Source of the DNA: Polytrichum commune | Taxonomy: Eukaryota > Streptophyta > Polytrichopsida > Polytrichales > Polytrichaceae | Length of the DNA: 64,000 bases | Assembly: GCA_950295325.1 (NCBI GenBank) | Contig: OX485807.1 | Span: forward strand, 34,130,440 to 34,194,439 | Direction of reading: 5' to 3' | Part shown: one piece after another, positions 11,620-24,222 of the stretch | Layout of the letters: each line of letters begins with the position of its first letter | How positions within the stretch are numbered: position 1 is the stretch's first letter | Translations under genes and position numbers: made by a program | Notes under the pieces: generated by a model | The model's input: only the letters and a program-made list of their open reading frames with translations | Told to the model about the DNA's origin: nothing | Databases searched by the model: none

Positions 11620-11965
11620 TTGTCAGACCAAATCTTCAATGCGAATCACCTTATTTTCACGGGTTATGGTATTTCTACCTTAGTGCAAGAGATGATTACC
11701 ACATCCAAACTGAGGTTGCAACCATTCTCCTCATAGTTTCGGGAGCTCATGTGGATGTTTTTTTTCTTTATCAAACGGAGAGACGATTGTCTTCTTAACT
11801 GCTCATTTAGATTCTCTCAAACATGTTGGATTTGATGAGCCTAGACTGCATAACAAACCCTGAGCATGAAATCCGATCTCTTCTAATACATGTATTTTTG
11901 GTGTCCATACTTGGATCCACACCACTCAAATATAGGTGGCCGGTTAAGATATGCCAACCAAAGTA
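11620..11965 (+). repeat. Dispersed repeat R1 (longer copy)
   Basis: Includes the upstream part 'ctgaggttgcaaccattctc' and 'gggagctcatgtggatg' plus the downstream 'tttttggtgtccatacttgg' and 'ccactcaaatataggtgg'. It corresponds to the copy at 34660-34960. Confidence 0.55.
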
Positions 11966-12017
11966 GGCATGGTTGCCTTAATTCCAGCTATTTCAGATGT
12001 ACAAATTTTTTTTGGTA

Positions 12018-12246
12018 CTACCACATTGAGTATCCCATTTAGTGGGTGTTACTATTCGGAGTTACGCAGTGCACTGTAACTTTTTAATGAAAATGTGATT
12101 TTTCTACCAAGCAAAGTCATTTATGTTCTATATGGTTTGGGCAACCTATTGAACTTTGGTTGGTTCAAATTGAATTCCCGAGTAAGACATTATTGCATTC
12201 CGTAATTCCAAATAGTAACACACACTAAATGGGATAATTAGTGTAG
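12018..12246. mobile_element. MITE of the TACACTAAATA family, long-TIR subtype
   Basis: About 47 bp of imperfect terminal inversion: left end contains 'tatcccatttagtg' then 'gttactattcggagttac'; the right end, reversed, contains 'tatcccatttagtgtgtg' then 'ttactatttggaattac'. The inner 'actatttggagtta' motif is shared with the copy at 28479-28700. No coding. Confidence 0.75.
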
Positions 12247-13021
12247 CTAAGTTATCCACCTTGGTTTATCTTCCTAAATGGTTTGCTAGGAAGGCAGTCC
12301 CTCCTTGCAACATGTAAAGTTTCAGTAGCTTTATAAAGAATATTCTAAATTTATGAAAATTATATTAAGTAGGCCCAAAATGCATGTGCAGTGTGGTTCA
12401 TGCTCTAAGATTAGGCCCTTTACTGATGGACTTGTGAATGGTCACTAATAAAGAGTGGAATCCCCAGGGAGAAGGTCATATTTTATGCCCTACAATTGAG
12501 GAAACATGAGGTAATGGTTCCGAGAGCAAACAACTTGGTTGGCAAATTACTTCGTGAAAAGTCATACTGGGAATTGTATTTTTCTTATTTTTTTTAGAAC
12601 TAATTTGGAATTGACATGTCAACAATTTTTCTTCCTTTTAGAATTTGTTGCTTTTCTCTGGGTCCAAGCTAAGTATCCCTCGAAGAACCAGTCATGAAGC
12701 ATGCTATTAAGGAATCAATAGGATTTATGTGCATATTCTTAAGTTTCATGAATTAGGGTTCCAAAGGTCAAAAGACATTTACTCCTAAAATACAATGTAT
12801 TTGCAAACAACTAAAAAAAGATACACTTAATGAAGACCTGAATCAGTTTAAAATTTTTGCTTGGAGCTGTAGTTTGTGTTGTGAATTAGGTTTGAAATTT
12901 CAGGTGTCGATCCAATGTGACTTCTCTTAATTTTCTCACCCAGTTAGCAATTTCAGATTACACAGAGTGTCATTGCAAGTTTCAAAAAGCAAAGTTGAGA
13001 TGTAAGAGCAACACGTGTGTA
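12247..13021. other. Non-coding region
   Basis: AT-rich, only short frames, no element recognised. Confidence 0.5.
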
Positions 13022-13845
13022 ATCAGTCACATAGGCCTTCCCAATTGTGCTAACATTGAACCTAGAATAATGTCTATATTCTAAGCACACACTTCAATCT
13101 GATCGGAACACATCTTTTGGGTGTCCATCCTTAACTATACATCTTGCCATGTACTACTCAAATGTAGTTGTCCGTTTGAGAAGAGTGACCACATAAGGCC
13201 TACCCACCTTAACATAAATGGATATGCTTAGGAATTTAGAAATTGAGAGTAACTGGTTCTTGGATATCTTGCCTGTATCAAATACCAATTGGCGAGCCAG
13301 ACAATCTACGATAGAACACATCACAAACCTCTAAACCCATGTATCTTCAATCACATCAAACATAGGGTGGTTTCAATTTCAATCACTTGTTTCCACATTT
13401 TGTAGTTGCAAGATCTAAAAGGCTGAAATGCAAGTCAAATCAGTGTTGAATGAATCATTGGCACTGTCAAGATACATAAACCCTCAAGGGGGTATGGAAT
13501 GACACTAACTTAACATTTAAGCACCGGTCACTAAGTTGCACTTTGAGATGCACAAGGAGTACAAAACTTCAGGATTGACATTGATTACATTTTACTTACA
13601 TTGATTTAATCACATCAAATTCCAACATTGATTCAATTTCGACCTTTAGTTTCCACATTTTGTAGGTGCAGGATGTAAAAGTCTGAAATTGGAATTGAAT
13701 CAGTGTTGAATGAATCATTAGCTCAATGTTGACACATTGGCACTGTCAAGATAGTATAATCTGAAGGGGATATGTAACAGTGCTGACTCAACATTAAACA
13801 CTGGCCACTTGTACAAAACCTTAGAATTTGACAATGTAATGCCCT
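13022..13845. repeat. Duplicated block, also present in intron 5 of the PQ-loop gene
   Basis: Starts with an R1 copy ('ccttcccaattgtgctaac', 'gaccacataaggcc'), then 'gatagaacacatcacaaacc', then a unit with 'tttccacattttgtagttgc' and 'taacatttaagcaccggtca'. The same order recurs at 16905-17575. Here the last unit (about 260 bp) occurs twice, at about 13369-13590 and 13630-13840. Confidence 0.7.
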
Positions 13846-14457
13846 CCCAGAGATGGTTGTTTTTGTCATAGAAAATCTCCAAAATTGATGGCAAAGAGCC
13901 TATTTGAGTGGATCCCTCTCATCGCAGTTTTCTTCAAAGCTTTCGTGCCTTCTTGAGGCTTCTTGGATTGTAGGCAGAATCTTTACAGCAGCCCTCAATG
14001 CTTGCTTTCATTGATATGAGTGCAATCTCTTAGGCAACTTAGGCATATTGACCCACATAATTTCAAAGTTACCAAAATACTGAGAATTCAGGGGTCTTGA
14101 TCAATATAAGTTAAGTTACTCAAGGGGCTTGTATACACCATGTTCGTCAGCCGGCTCTTGTACATTAACTTCCCTGGATTGCTTCCTGTAGTAGTATCCA
14201 AATTGGCACAATATCTGCACAAGTATGCGAGGTCAAGGAGCCCCACAACGCACCTTATAACCTAATTTTTTTCCTGGAAATTATTAATATGTCCAATGTT
14301 TCCATTATTAGTAATATCATCTATTTAGAGTAATTTTGTAGATTCCATTCCTATCTTAACTCCCAACCAGATCTTATTTAGAGTTATCCTTTGACTCAAC
14401 GTGACTTATGGTTGGGAGTTGGTTTTTGGCATCCCAAGTGTTAGAACAGACAGCACT
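13846..14457 (-). other. 3' flank or 3' UTR of the PQ-loop gene
   Basis: Lies directly downstream of the stop codon at 14458-14460 on the minus strand. No second gene is seen. It probably contains the 3' UTR, but no polyadenylation signal can be chosen with confidence. Confidence 0.4.
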
Positions 14458-17400
14458 CTATGGTTTCTGTTTCCTAATACTCTTGGGGATGCATAACAAT
14501 CCAACTTGTGGGTTACATGAACATGAAATGAGAAAGTGAACAAAATGTCGAAAGGATACGAAGCAGTCGAGCAAAACACAGACAGCTGCATCTACCAGCC
14601 ATGGCAGGTTGGGCTTCAATTGACTCCAATCCAAACTTCGCACCAAGATACTGCACACACCCACGGATTGACAGCCAAAAATAACTTTGTTAGGAGATAT
14701 TACTTCAAGTCATGAAAATTATTGGTATGTGAGTTTATTCCTTTGGAATCAGTTTTGTTCCCTTGAGCTTTACAGGAAAAGTGCACTATCTTCTTTTGGA
14801 TATTGAATCACTAACCTACTTTCTACAAAAAAAAAATTGATTCATAAGCAACTTGTAGTATTTGTGAGGGTCTATGCTGAAACTAATAAGGTAATTTAGG
14901 CACTTTAATTACCGAAATTGAATTTAAACTCATGCCACATCAACTTTTCCACATATTCCTACCAACCACTAAGTGACATGTGGCACTCTCGCTCAAGAAT
15001 ATATTTATTTTGTGCCAAATTTGATAGAGTAATATGATTCCAATCTGTCTGTTTCCATTACCTTCCGACGTACGTAAGGTTGCCCACAAGCGCAAACATA
15101 AACATCATTGGGTTAAGACCCTGCCAGTAATACAAAAACATTGTCAAATTCACTGTAACCTCAACTTCCAGGTATGCAAATTCTGAAGCTCTACCAACAA
15201 GTTTGTGAAAATATCTACAATATTCAACAGCAACTTCAGTTTTTAAGATGGATGAAATCATACACACTTTGTGACAACACTCAGTTCAATCAGTAGTTAT
15301 GATCCTCAACTCACCTCCACTGACCCCCTTTGCATCTGCACAATCCCCAAGACAAAGTGCCGGTTAAATTTTTAATAATTAGAGTCTGTGTACATGAGTA
15401 TGCAAACATTTCTGGAAATGTATAAAGGAATATACACTATGGCTTGCACCTATGGTCATTTTTAAGTTGTAAAATTCTAAAATTTCATGTCTTCTAGTCA
15501 TTCGTATAGATTTCTATCTTGCACATGGCCTTTGTACATCAACAGTTAGGGAGGGTGTAACATACATTCAACCATATTTGAGGAACACGCCCGCCCATGT
15601 AGATTGCAGCCATAATCCATCCAAACACTTCACCCTTCACAGATGTTTCTTGACCAACAGAGCTCTGCAAGGATTTTCAGACAGCGATTGCACAAGTTTT
15701 GCAAGGTGAGCATTTATCTTACACATTTGTATTATATTTTATTGATTCTTTATTAGATGAATACATCTCAAGTTGCAGGTTTCAACCAAGCATATGAAAT
15801 TGACAATTATGATATTTTTGACAAGATATTACAAGATATTCACTTCGATTTCATAAAGGTGGAATGTACTCACCTGTAGCATGGCACCTAAACCAGCTGA
15901 TTTAGCAAATTGGGCACTTAAACCCATGGACCCAACAAGAAGTGTTCCCGCAGACGCTGCCTGTTGATAACAATTTTTTTCTGCACTTAGAATCAACATG
16001 TCACCCTAAAGATCTTCTAAATCAATCCACCCATGAATGTATCTTTCCAGCAAAGAATGGACTACGTGGCACTGTGGAAATATATGTGAACAGAATGTGA
16101 CCGAGTGGAAAGTAGAATATAAACATGCCTATTCTCCTCGGTAACAATTTCTTACAGACAACATGAGACCGATTTGTGAGCATGTTCATTAAAGTAATAG
16201 GTGAGACCATTCTTTGAAAGCCAGAGATTTTGTGTGGAGTGTACTATGAACTTATATGCTTATACTGTGACCAATGCATTCGTTTTGCAATCAATTTCAA
16301 TGCCCTAGAGCAAGATGGGCACAGGGCAGACCAAGCAAATAGCAAGATTAAAGAGCAGTTTTCAAGAAGTGGTTGAACATAAAGCACATATTAAAAACGA
16401 TAGAATATATATTTTGGATTACTCTATCAACTAGTACGTTTATGCCATGATCATTAAACCAAAAAATCAAATAAATAAAAATTTGATAGAACCTGGTATA
16501 TTATAAAGAATACATTTGATTTGCAGACAGTTTGAAAGCCCTAAAGCAAGATGGGCAGAGGGAAAATGAACTAAATAGCAAGAATAAATAGAGGTTTCAA
16601 GAAGTGGTCACACATAAATTTAGCACATTTTGGGTGAAGGATAGTGTAGTATACCATTCGAATTAAGCCTGAGGCAGATAATTTGTGACTTCCACCCCTG
16701 CGTGAGTGACCCGAATTCAACGCAGACAAAGAGCTAGGCTCTTGCAAGTAGCTACCAGACTGATGTGAGCCAATATACGACCCTGCTCCATGCGATCCAA
16801 CCAAACTGTATGTGCCAGGTGTCGGCGTACAGCTACTTGCCAGTGATCTTGCTGACCTGGAAATATATGCACATTTGTCAGTCACACCCAAGAAACTATC
16901 AATGAATATAGGCCCTCCCAATTGTGTTAAGATTCAAACCTACAATGGTGTCTACTTTGAGCACATAGTCCAATCTCATTGTGACAATGTCATTTTGGTG
17001 TCCATTCTTAACTACAATCCTTGCCATCTACTACTCCATTGTAGAAGTCCAATTAAGAAGAGTGACCACATAAGATCCACATACCTTAATATACATAAAT
17101 ACATTTATGTATTTGAAGGTTGAGAGTACTTATACATGGAAGGCTATTACCTACATTTTGGGCTCAGTCCTCTCTTCATGAAGACCATTTTAGGTAACAT
17201 CAGCTAAGGTTTAGCCCTAAAGTGACAAAACCTCTTCAACATCTTGGTATCGAGGTAACAAGTGGGAAGCCAGACCATCTATGATAGAACACACTACAAA
17301 CCTCTAGTTAATACATCATCAACTGTTACACTTGATTCACATTGATTCAATCACATCAAAGTACATCAACATAAAATCAATGCCTACCAGACACAGGGTT

Positions 17401-20400
17401 ACAAATTTTAACCTTTTGTTTCTATATTCTATAGTTGCAAGGTCTAAAAGGTTGGATTATGATTTGAATGAAACATAAGTCAAATGTTAAGTTACCACTG
17501 AAAAAATTAATGAACCCTGAATAGTAAGTATCAACACTGACTCATCAACATTAAACACTGGTCACTTTCATCTTGAGAAGGAGGAAGAGCGGCCTACAAA
17601 GGCCTGAATAGTTCACATCATACATAGTGTCTACAAGGTGCCCACATTGGGCAGATAGGAAATAAGGGATAAATTGGAGTACATGAAATAAAACTCTTTC
17701 GTAGGCAAAGGAACGCGAATGTTGGTAGGTGCAGCAGCTCCCTCTGAAACACCTGTGGGCTTCTGTGATTCCGTGTCCACTTGCTTTGCCTGGACCCATA
17801 ATATGTCAGCACTTAGTCCTCAAAAGGGCCACTTGACACTATGGCCAAGGGCCATGACCATGAAATTATGAGGGCCCTTGAATCCAAAGGCCGTATCATG
17901 AAATTTTTATATTGAAATTTGTGTGGTCATATGGCTTCAAGAGTAGTGTAAAGATATACAGGACAGGCTCTCAACTGAAGGCGATTTCATAAAATACTAT
18001 TCACATGGGCCCTTCTACACAATAAATTACAATACATCAAAGGTTGTGTGATTTGAGCTGTCATGGTCTACCGGTTCTGTGTTAAACCTATCTCTTTGAA
18101 GGCTGGCTTGACACAACAATCCAGTAGATCATGAAACATTAACCATTGCATGCCATATAGGACTCCATGTAGGTTTTTCATCAATTGAAACTCCCTTCGT
18201 CCCTTAAGCCCCTCGTGCTCTAGTGGAAAGTGAAGTGGGGCAGTCTTGGCATTTTCCACCAATGAGAGGTTTTAGATTTTGATGATTACGGGCCTCAAGT
18301 TCTAGTGTAAAGTGCCCGTTAGCCAAAGGCACAGACAAGCTCAGAAATGGAATCACACAATCTAGTACCTGATCCTTTTAACATATTGAAGGTTGATGGG
18401 TCGCTATATCAAACCTATGAAGCAAAATGGTGGATCCTTCATGTGATTGTAATCTATTACCAAATTATGGGTGACTGGCGCTAAGGGAGGAATATGATGA
18501 TTTTGAGAGCCAATTTCTCCTAGAAATATTATTTTATATTCAACAAAGTTAAAAGGGTTAACCTGATTCAAAACCCACCTCTGGTATTCCATCCACAGGC
18601 CTCAATTGGAGCCAGGCACGTATGTGTTCATAGTAGATCGTTTGGCTAACCAGTATAGCTGTTGTAATTGTGTATAACTGGAACAGAGATGTTCACTTGT
18701 TAGAACAAGTTGTAATTTCCTCGTAACATGTTCAGTCCACACCTACAATTGATAGACCTTCATTTGATGCAAGAGTTGCTTGATCAACTACACAGACATG
18801 CTACAAAAGGCATCATGTAAAAACACATTGATGTTTGAAAGCTTACAAGTGCCATGTAGAATTGTGTCGGTAGCTGTCAGTCACCATGCACACACCAGAT
18901 ATTAGAAACAAACTCTACTTTCCATATAGGATTCGATTGGGTTTCATGCAATGTGGAAAATTTCAAGAAGAATTATTTATGAAAAGCTGAAGTACAAAGC
19001 ACTCTACAGTATATCATACGAAATCCCAAGACCCAAAATGTACTGAGTTCTCAACTGAACTTGATTATATAGTATCATAAATAAAGTGTAAATACCGTAG
19101 CTGGTTCAAGGTAGCAACCTGCCACATTGAAAAGATCCCTGCCAGACACAAAATCTTTAGCTTAGTATTGAAAAATTACGAAAGCAACATAAATTGCAAT
19201 TTTTCTCTTCACCCTTGAGCTGTCCATCTCTCAAGTAGCAAGAAATTAAAATGTACACACAAAGTGGTAATAAATGTATAGCAAATTGTAATTGCAGGTA
19301 TGTATGCAATTGGTCATGGTGTACTATTCTATCATAATGTCCGACTAGTTGCCATTCCTACAGAAAATACAAGGTCTTTCCTCAATGGCCAAAGAGCTAG
19401 AAGATTGAGAGCTCAAAGAAAGGAGCGTTCACATTAGCAGGGAGCCTCTTACGCATGTTTGTTCACTCAAGTCCACTTTACACATGAGCTTTCAACTTGA
19501 GAGCCATGGATTCCCATTTGTTTAGTATCATTCCTCCCTTGATATCTCACTTTAAGCACATTCACCACTTCACACTTGCTCAAACTATCGAGAGCTTGAG
19601 CAATGGTCAAGAAGCTCTCCAAGCCTTGAATGAAAGCTTGTCATTTGCAAGTTCAAGCTCTCAACTCGAGCTCTAATCTACAGGGGGCCTGAGTTACATT
19701 TCTATTAAAAACTTGTATGAACTCTCCTTACTGTGGAATCAGATCCAAAGATCAAAAAGAGGAGGGAAATGCCCTCAGTGCTCTTCATCTTGTAACTTGG
19801 AAGATTTAGTAGGAGGCAATTCCTCCTAGACAAAATTTCCACTAGAACCTATATATTAATTGTCTCCACTCCACGGATTGCACCAATAGGAGGAATGATA
19901 ATAATCGACGTCAACCCCGCTCTTCAACTACACCTAGGTCTTGTGTGTAAATTAAAAAAAATCAAAGGTGTGCTTAAAGTGCGCACAAACCACAACCACA
20001 ACCACTCAAGTAGTTAGGTGTAAACACCCATTCAATCTCCTAATACACCACTCACACAAAAGGGCTGGTGAACTCAAAATGGCAACCAACACATAATTGA
20101 TTAATGTTTGTCTCTTTCTTGGGTTTGGCCAATGGTGACCATTCAAGTTGGCCACCATTGAATAAGCTTCTTTGAATACATGGGTGACATAGATGTGAAG
20201 GATAAAGCATTCTCTCTTTTTGGTATGTTCTGTGCGATTCTGTGTTTTATATCTAGGTCTTGATCTTCAAACCATTCAGAATGTAGCAAATATTCGATAA
20301 CAGACCAGCTAAGATACATTATGAGTGCATGATGAAAACTAGGTATATGTAAGGGAATCATGGCTTAAAGGGCTTTGAGCTTTGAGAACCATATGAGTAT

Positions 20401-20779
20401 TTGGATGGTTCTTAACTTCTTACATAGCAGCTACAACATCAAAGGTACTGCAGTTGAAGCCAAACGGATTGTGCAGAGACTAAAGAATTTGCTAAGACAA
20501 AGTGCAAAATGAAAACAGAAGTATAGGAGACGCAGATGTTTACCCAACAACCCATGTCATCAGAAAGAGGAGGGAAATGCCCTCAGTGCTCTTCATCTTG
20601 TAGTTTGTCAGAATTTGTGGAACCTCGGCCACACCCCAGCTGAAGACACTGAGGAGCCCCAGGGTTAAAGAAACCTCATCGCGCCGGCTGCACACACAGT
20701 CCTTAAGGTAGACTTCCACCCATTTTAAACAGTTCTTCTCCACTGGGCAGCTGAAACTGCCAAGGGGCCCCTCCATCAT
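14458..20779 (-). CDS. PQ-loop repeat protein, probable vacuolar/lysosomal cationic amino-acid transporter (YPQ/PQLC2 type), 11 exons
   Basis: Exons, in order of translation: 20779-20544, 19138-19096, 18873-18847, 18677-18579, 17789-17683, 16856-16655, 15960-15874, 15664-15566, 15335-15315, 15120-15062, 14650-14458. All junctions are GT-AG, the phases agree, and the total is 1173 nt (390 residues plus stop). PQ motif 1 is GVAEVPQI near residues 49-56; motif 2 is MGGRVPQIWLN near 290-300. A Ser/Gly-rich linker lies at about 150-238 (ARSLASS, GSHGAGSYIGSHQSGSY). The C-terminal helices include GLNPMMFMFALVGNLTYVGS and PNLPWLVDA. Family members are seven-helix exporters of lysine and arginine in the vacuole membrane. 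I chose the first of two adjacent Met codons at 20779, just before the conserved SCPVEKN; an in-frame Met upstream (20818) probably lies in the leader. The tail after LLDC is unusual. Exon 4's donor is the least certain junction. Confidence 0.9.
16905..17575. repeat. Copy of the 13.0-13.8 kb block inside intron 5
   Basis: Same order as 13022-13845: R1 ('gccctcccaattgtgtta', 'gaccacataagatccac'), 'gatagaacacactacaaacc', then 'catcaacattaaacactggt'. It accounts for most of intron 5 (16857-17682). It shows either local duplication or two insertions of one compound element. Confidence 0.7.
17826..18317. mobile_element. MITE of the GGGCCACTTCACAC family in intron 4
   Basis: Left end 'gggccacttgacactatgg' with 'gccatgaccatgaaatt'; right end reversed reads 'gggcactttacactagaact'. 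The 492-bp length agrees with the copy at 33213-33713. It sits wholly within the intron between 18579 and 17789. The target duplication is not clear. Confidence 0.65.
19390..19690 (-). repeat. Dispersed repeat R3 in intron 1
   Basis: 'gagctttcaacttgagag', 'cacttcacacttgctc', 'atcgagagcttgagc' and 'agttcaagctctcaactcg' are matched in inverted orientation at 35645-35960. Class unknown. Confidence 0.5.
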
Positions 20780-21560
20780 CTCTTTGAGGGTGAACCCTGC
20801 TTGCAGCAGTAGTAGCATTAGTAGTAGTAGGGCCTTTTTCGTTGATTAAATTTCCTCTTCCAAGTCTTTCAGGATGTCTTGGTGAAGTCAAAGCCCCACG
20901 GACCTTTTTATGTGAAAGAATCGATAGGATATGAACACACTACATTCCCACTATATAAACATCTGCAAAGAAGCTGTGCTTTTGTCAGTGCTCCTTAACA
21001 ACCAAGTCAGTGAGTACTAAAATAGGGGGAGGAGGATTGCTTCTATGGTTTGATATCCCTCTCTCTAGAAACCGAAGAAACTATGCATAAAAAGCACATC
21101 AGAAAATGAGAGCAAGGAAACCAACAACGACGTAATTATCTAACCCTTCCCCATGGATCATCTGTAAAGAACCGATTAAGGGACCACACTACATCTCCAC
21201 TTGCACAAAAATCTGCAAGGAGGTTTTTCTTTTATTAGTGCTCTGCAACAAGTTCTTCTTGGTCAGGTTCCTTAACAACCAAAGTAAGCATTAGACCGAG
21301 GTGAAGAGGGAATGCTTCTGTGGTTTGAGATCTCTATCCAAAAAAACCCAACAAACTATGTATAGAAAGAAAACAACATAATCATCGAAAACCCTGAACC
21401 CCCCACACCACCGCCTTCTTCTAATCATCCTACGTTAGAACCGGAAGCAACATCTACCTCTACTTACAGAACACTTAAGAATGGTCTGGAACATAACAAC
21501 TTAGGCAATGTGACGAACGAAGAACTTTAAATTGGTTGGACAACCTTCGAAGCAGAAATG
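20780..21560 (-). promoter_or_regulatory. Leader region of the PQ-loop gene with a diverged tandem duplication
   Basis: Just upstream of the start codon (minus strand), 'ctactactactaatgctact' followed by 'gctgcaagcag' looks like a polypyrimidine-poor but possible 5' UTR intron end. Further upstream two ~200-bp units repeat: about 20960-21110 and 21195-21385 share 'catctgcaa', 'ccttaacaaccaa', 'gcttctatggtttga' and 'aactatg'. The leader is probably spliced; no TSS can be fixed. Confidence 0.4.
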
Positions 21561-22089
21561 GAAGTGAACTCCAGAATTGCAAACGCATGCTACTTCCTGT
21601 TTTTTTTATTGCTTCCGGCCAGGTTAACCTACCCCAATGAATTACGACGAGTTCACAGCAGAATCCACACATGTAAAATCTATGCTCACCTCTATGGGGA
21701 AAATGGCAGAAGAAAAAAATTTGTCGATGCTCTGAACTGCAATGTACCAACCACGTCACAAAATGCAATGAGCACTCGGAAAAAAATAATTGAAAAAAAA
21801 TCTTCCGGATTACCCAGTTCGTGTGGAGCTCAATCAGAATTGCTCATCTTACCGAGAACACAGTAGGAATGTGGAGACATTCATAACCCTCTCAAAACAT
21901 ATCCCTCTGGCTCCGAGCTTTTGATCCTATCTACTTCACATTCTACAACAACACATACCAAAATATCCGTGAATTGCTACCACCATTCCCCGATGTGTAT
22001 CTTCACAGTACAGGTCGCTACCAGTGTGGAGAGGAGTGGGATAGAGTGGCCCCTAAAGACGTGGTTGCCGAGACAAAGGTAGGTCGCAT

Positions 22090-22480
22090 TGGAATTGGCT
22101 CCGGAGACCGACGATCACAGCTTCCGGTTGCAGCGATAAATGCATGTGGAAATGTAAGTAATAAGTTGAGCAGGTTGATATGCATACAAAAGTTGTGAGT
22201 GCCGGAAGAATGGTCGATGGGCCGGGCGGCGAGCTTGATCGCTTGGCGCCGAGAACTGGATCTCCCGGCGGAGGCTGGACGACGACGAAGACGACAAAAG
22301 GGCGGAAGACGACGAAGAAAACCACGCGGCAGGTCCGCGCGTCCTCACCCTCCGAAACGCCGGGTCGCCGCTTCCCGTGCCCTGTAGCAGGGCGGCTCAC
22401 CACGCGCCGCGCGGTCCCACCCGGTGAAAGGCCGGGTGGGTCTCCACGACCTCCGGCTTGGGTGTTGGTAGCCAGGTCGA
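22090..22480 (-). promoter_or_regulatory. GC/CpG-rich island, probable promoter or non-coding first exon
   Basis: The only strongly CpG-rich stretch of the first 40 kb. It includes 'cgccgggagatccag' and 'cttcgtcgtcttccgccc' on the minus strand, and frames open on both strands only because of base composition. It lies about 1.4-1.7 kb upstream of the PQ-loop start codon, so it most likely marks that gene's transcription start. A divergent promoter is possible, but I see no plus-strand gene beyond it. Confidence 0.45.
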
Positions 22481-24222
22481 TGAGTAGACGGTTGGATGAA
22501 AGTTGGTGGATGAAATTTGGGGTACATGTCCAAATGTTTGTATGTTAAGCTTAATTAGATATCGGAGTCTAGTTAGGGATTTGTGGTGTCTACTTAAACT
22601 CATATGTTCCATACGTGAAAACATAGTGAATTATATTATAGCCTATAAATGATTATTTTATATTATTATATTCTAAAAATAGCATCGTAGATCCCAAATT
22701 AGTGGAGCAAAGTTCAGTTGGAATGAATTGACCCTCAAATTTATAAGGGACTTGTTCTTACTAGAGCCCCTTCATCCACAAGGCATGAGTTTACATCAAC
22801 GCCATAAATCTCAAACGATTGGAGTCTGACCATGTATAATGATCCATGTGTATAGAGTATCTGAGAATTTATCATATATTTGTTGATTCCAAAATGGCGA
22901 GTGACGTCAAGTCATGTGTTCGTAACTAGGAAAAAAAGAGGGAACTGTCGTATATGAGCATACTTTCCATCCACCCACATAGAAACTTGACCCCATGTAT
23001 GTTTGTGGTTGATTCATCATAGACACATTGGGTCTCTGAAGCTGATTTTGGTGCTACGTCAACTAGCAATTTTATAATATTCCAATTGTTTACGATTTTT
23101 AGGGTTCTTATGCTAGATGAATGAGAGGTGTGTCCATATGCAATAATTCTCTCTCTCCCCCCCAAGAGATCTTGCTCCTCAAGCTAGTAGGTGAACATTC
23201 ACAACACCTATTGAAGGGGAGGGTGGAAATCTTACTGATATTGTAAAGCAAGTATATTGGTAAATTTAGCCATTTTAACATCAAAATTGTGGTGGGAGAC
23301 TCCTAAATAGTTTAGTGAGTTTAAATAGGGATGATCAATAACAAACCTATAAAAGCCAAGTATTCACTATTCGCCCTTGGTAGGTGTTATGAAACAAAAT
23401 CCTAAGCTAGGCCCTCACTAAATCTTACTTAAGGTGAAAACATGTATATTTATAACACATGGAACGTATGTCTTGGTCATAGGATTATTAAAAGAGTGTT
23501 GTGCATTCTTATTGGCAGACACTAAAGCACCCCCATTGAGCTTATTTGGGGAGGGGTCTACTAATAGGGTCCATAGCCCTCATGCAACTTGGGAAAACTT
23601 TTATGAACCCAACCAAAAAACATTGCCTACCATGCCCAATTTCAATTTTTTATTATTAATTACTTATAAATATATATAATAAAAATTTAAAAAAGCACAA
23701 GTTGCCCTTGCATTCTTGAAGGTCGCATTCTCCACAAAACCCATATTGAGTGGACCTCAATTTCAAGGCCTAAAAGCCAATAATGTTGTAATTAATTTTG
23801 GAAGTTTAAAATATGACAAAATCCTCATTAGCAATGTTTTTGGGTCACATTTTTTTATTTTTTTTCACGTGTGTATATCATTTTAGGGCTTTCATTATGC
23901 ATTTCTTGTGTAATTTTTATTGGTCATTTCCATGTAGGAATAAATCTGGGGATCAAACTCAAAGCCCGTATTGTTTCAACTCTTTGTAACTTTTGCATGT
24001 CAAAATACACATTGCACAATCATGTGCAAACACCAAGACAAAACCAACCAAAAATTACACCAAAATAAAATCCTTCCTCTTCCGATCTCGATCCACGATG
24101 GTCTTCTTTGCGTATGAAAGAAGCCTTATAGAAATGAGAAACCTTAGCTTATTAGATAATGAACCCACTTCATAGGCTTGATAAGGAGGCCTCATTTAAA
24201 GGCACAAACCACAACCACTCAC
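22481..24222. other. Non-coding region
   Basis: AT-rich with only short frames. A short C run occurs near 23157-23163. No known element is recognised. Confidence 0.5.

Noticed and set aside
20780..20818. Upstream Met at 20818 as start of the PQ-loop protein
   Set aside because: The preceding residues (LLLLQAGFTLKE) are not family-like and a possible splice acceptor lies inside; the double Met at 20779-20774 sits at the expected distance from SCPVEKN.
22053..22548. Several overlapping frames on both strands near 22.1-22.5 kb
   Set aside because: All are open because of high GC and low stop density; none shows a family motif.
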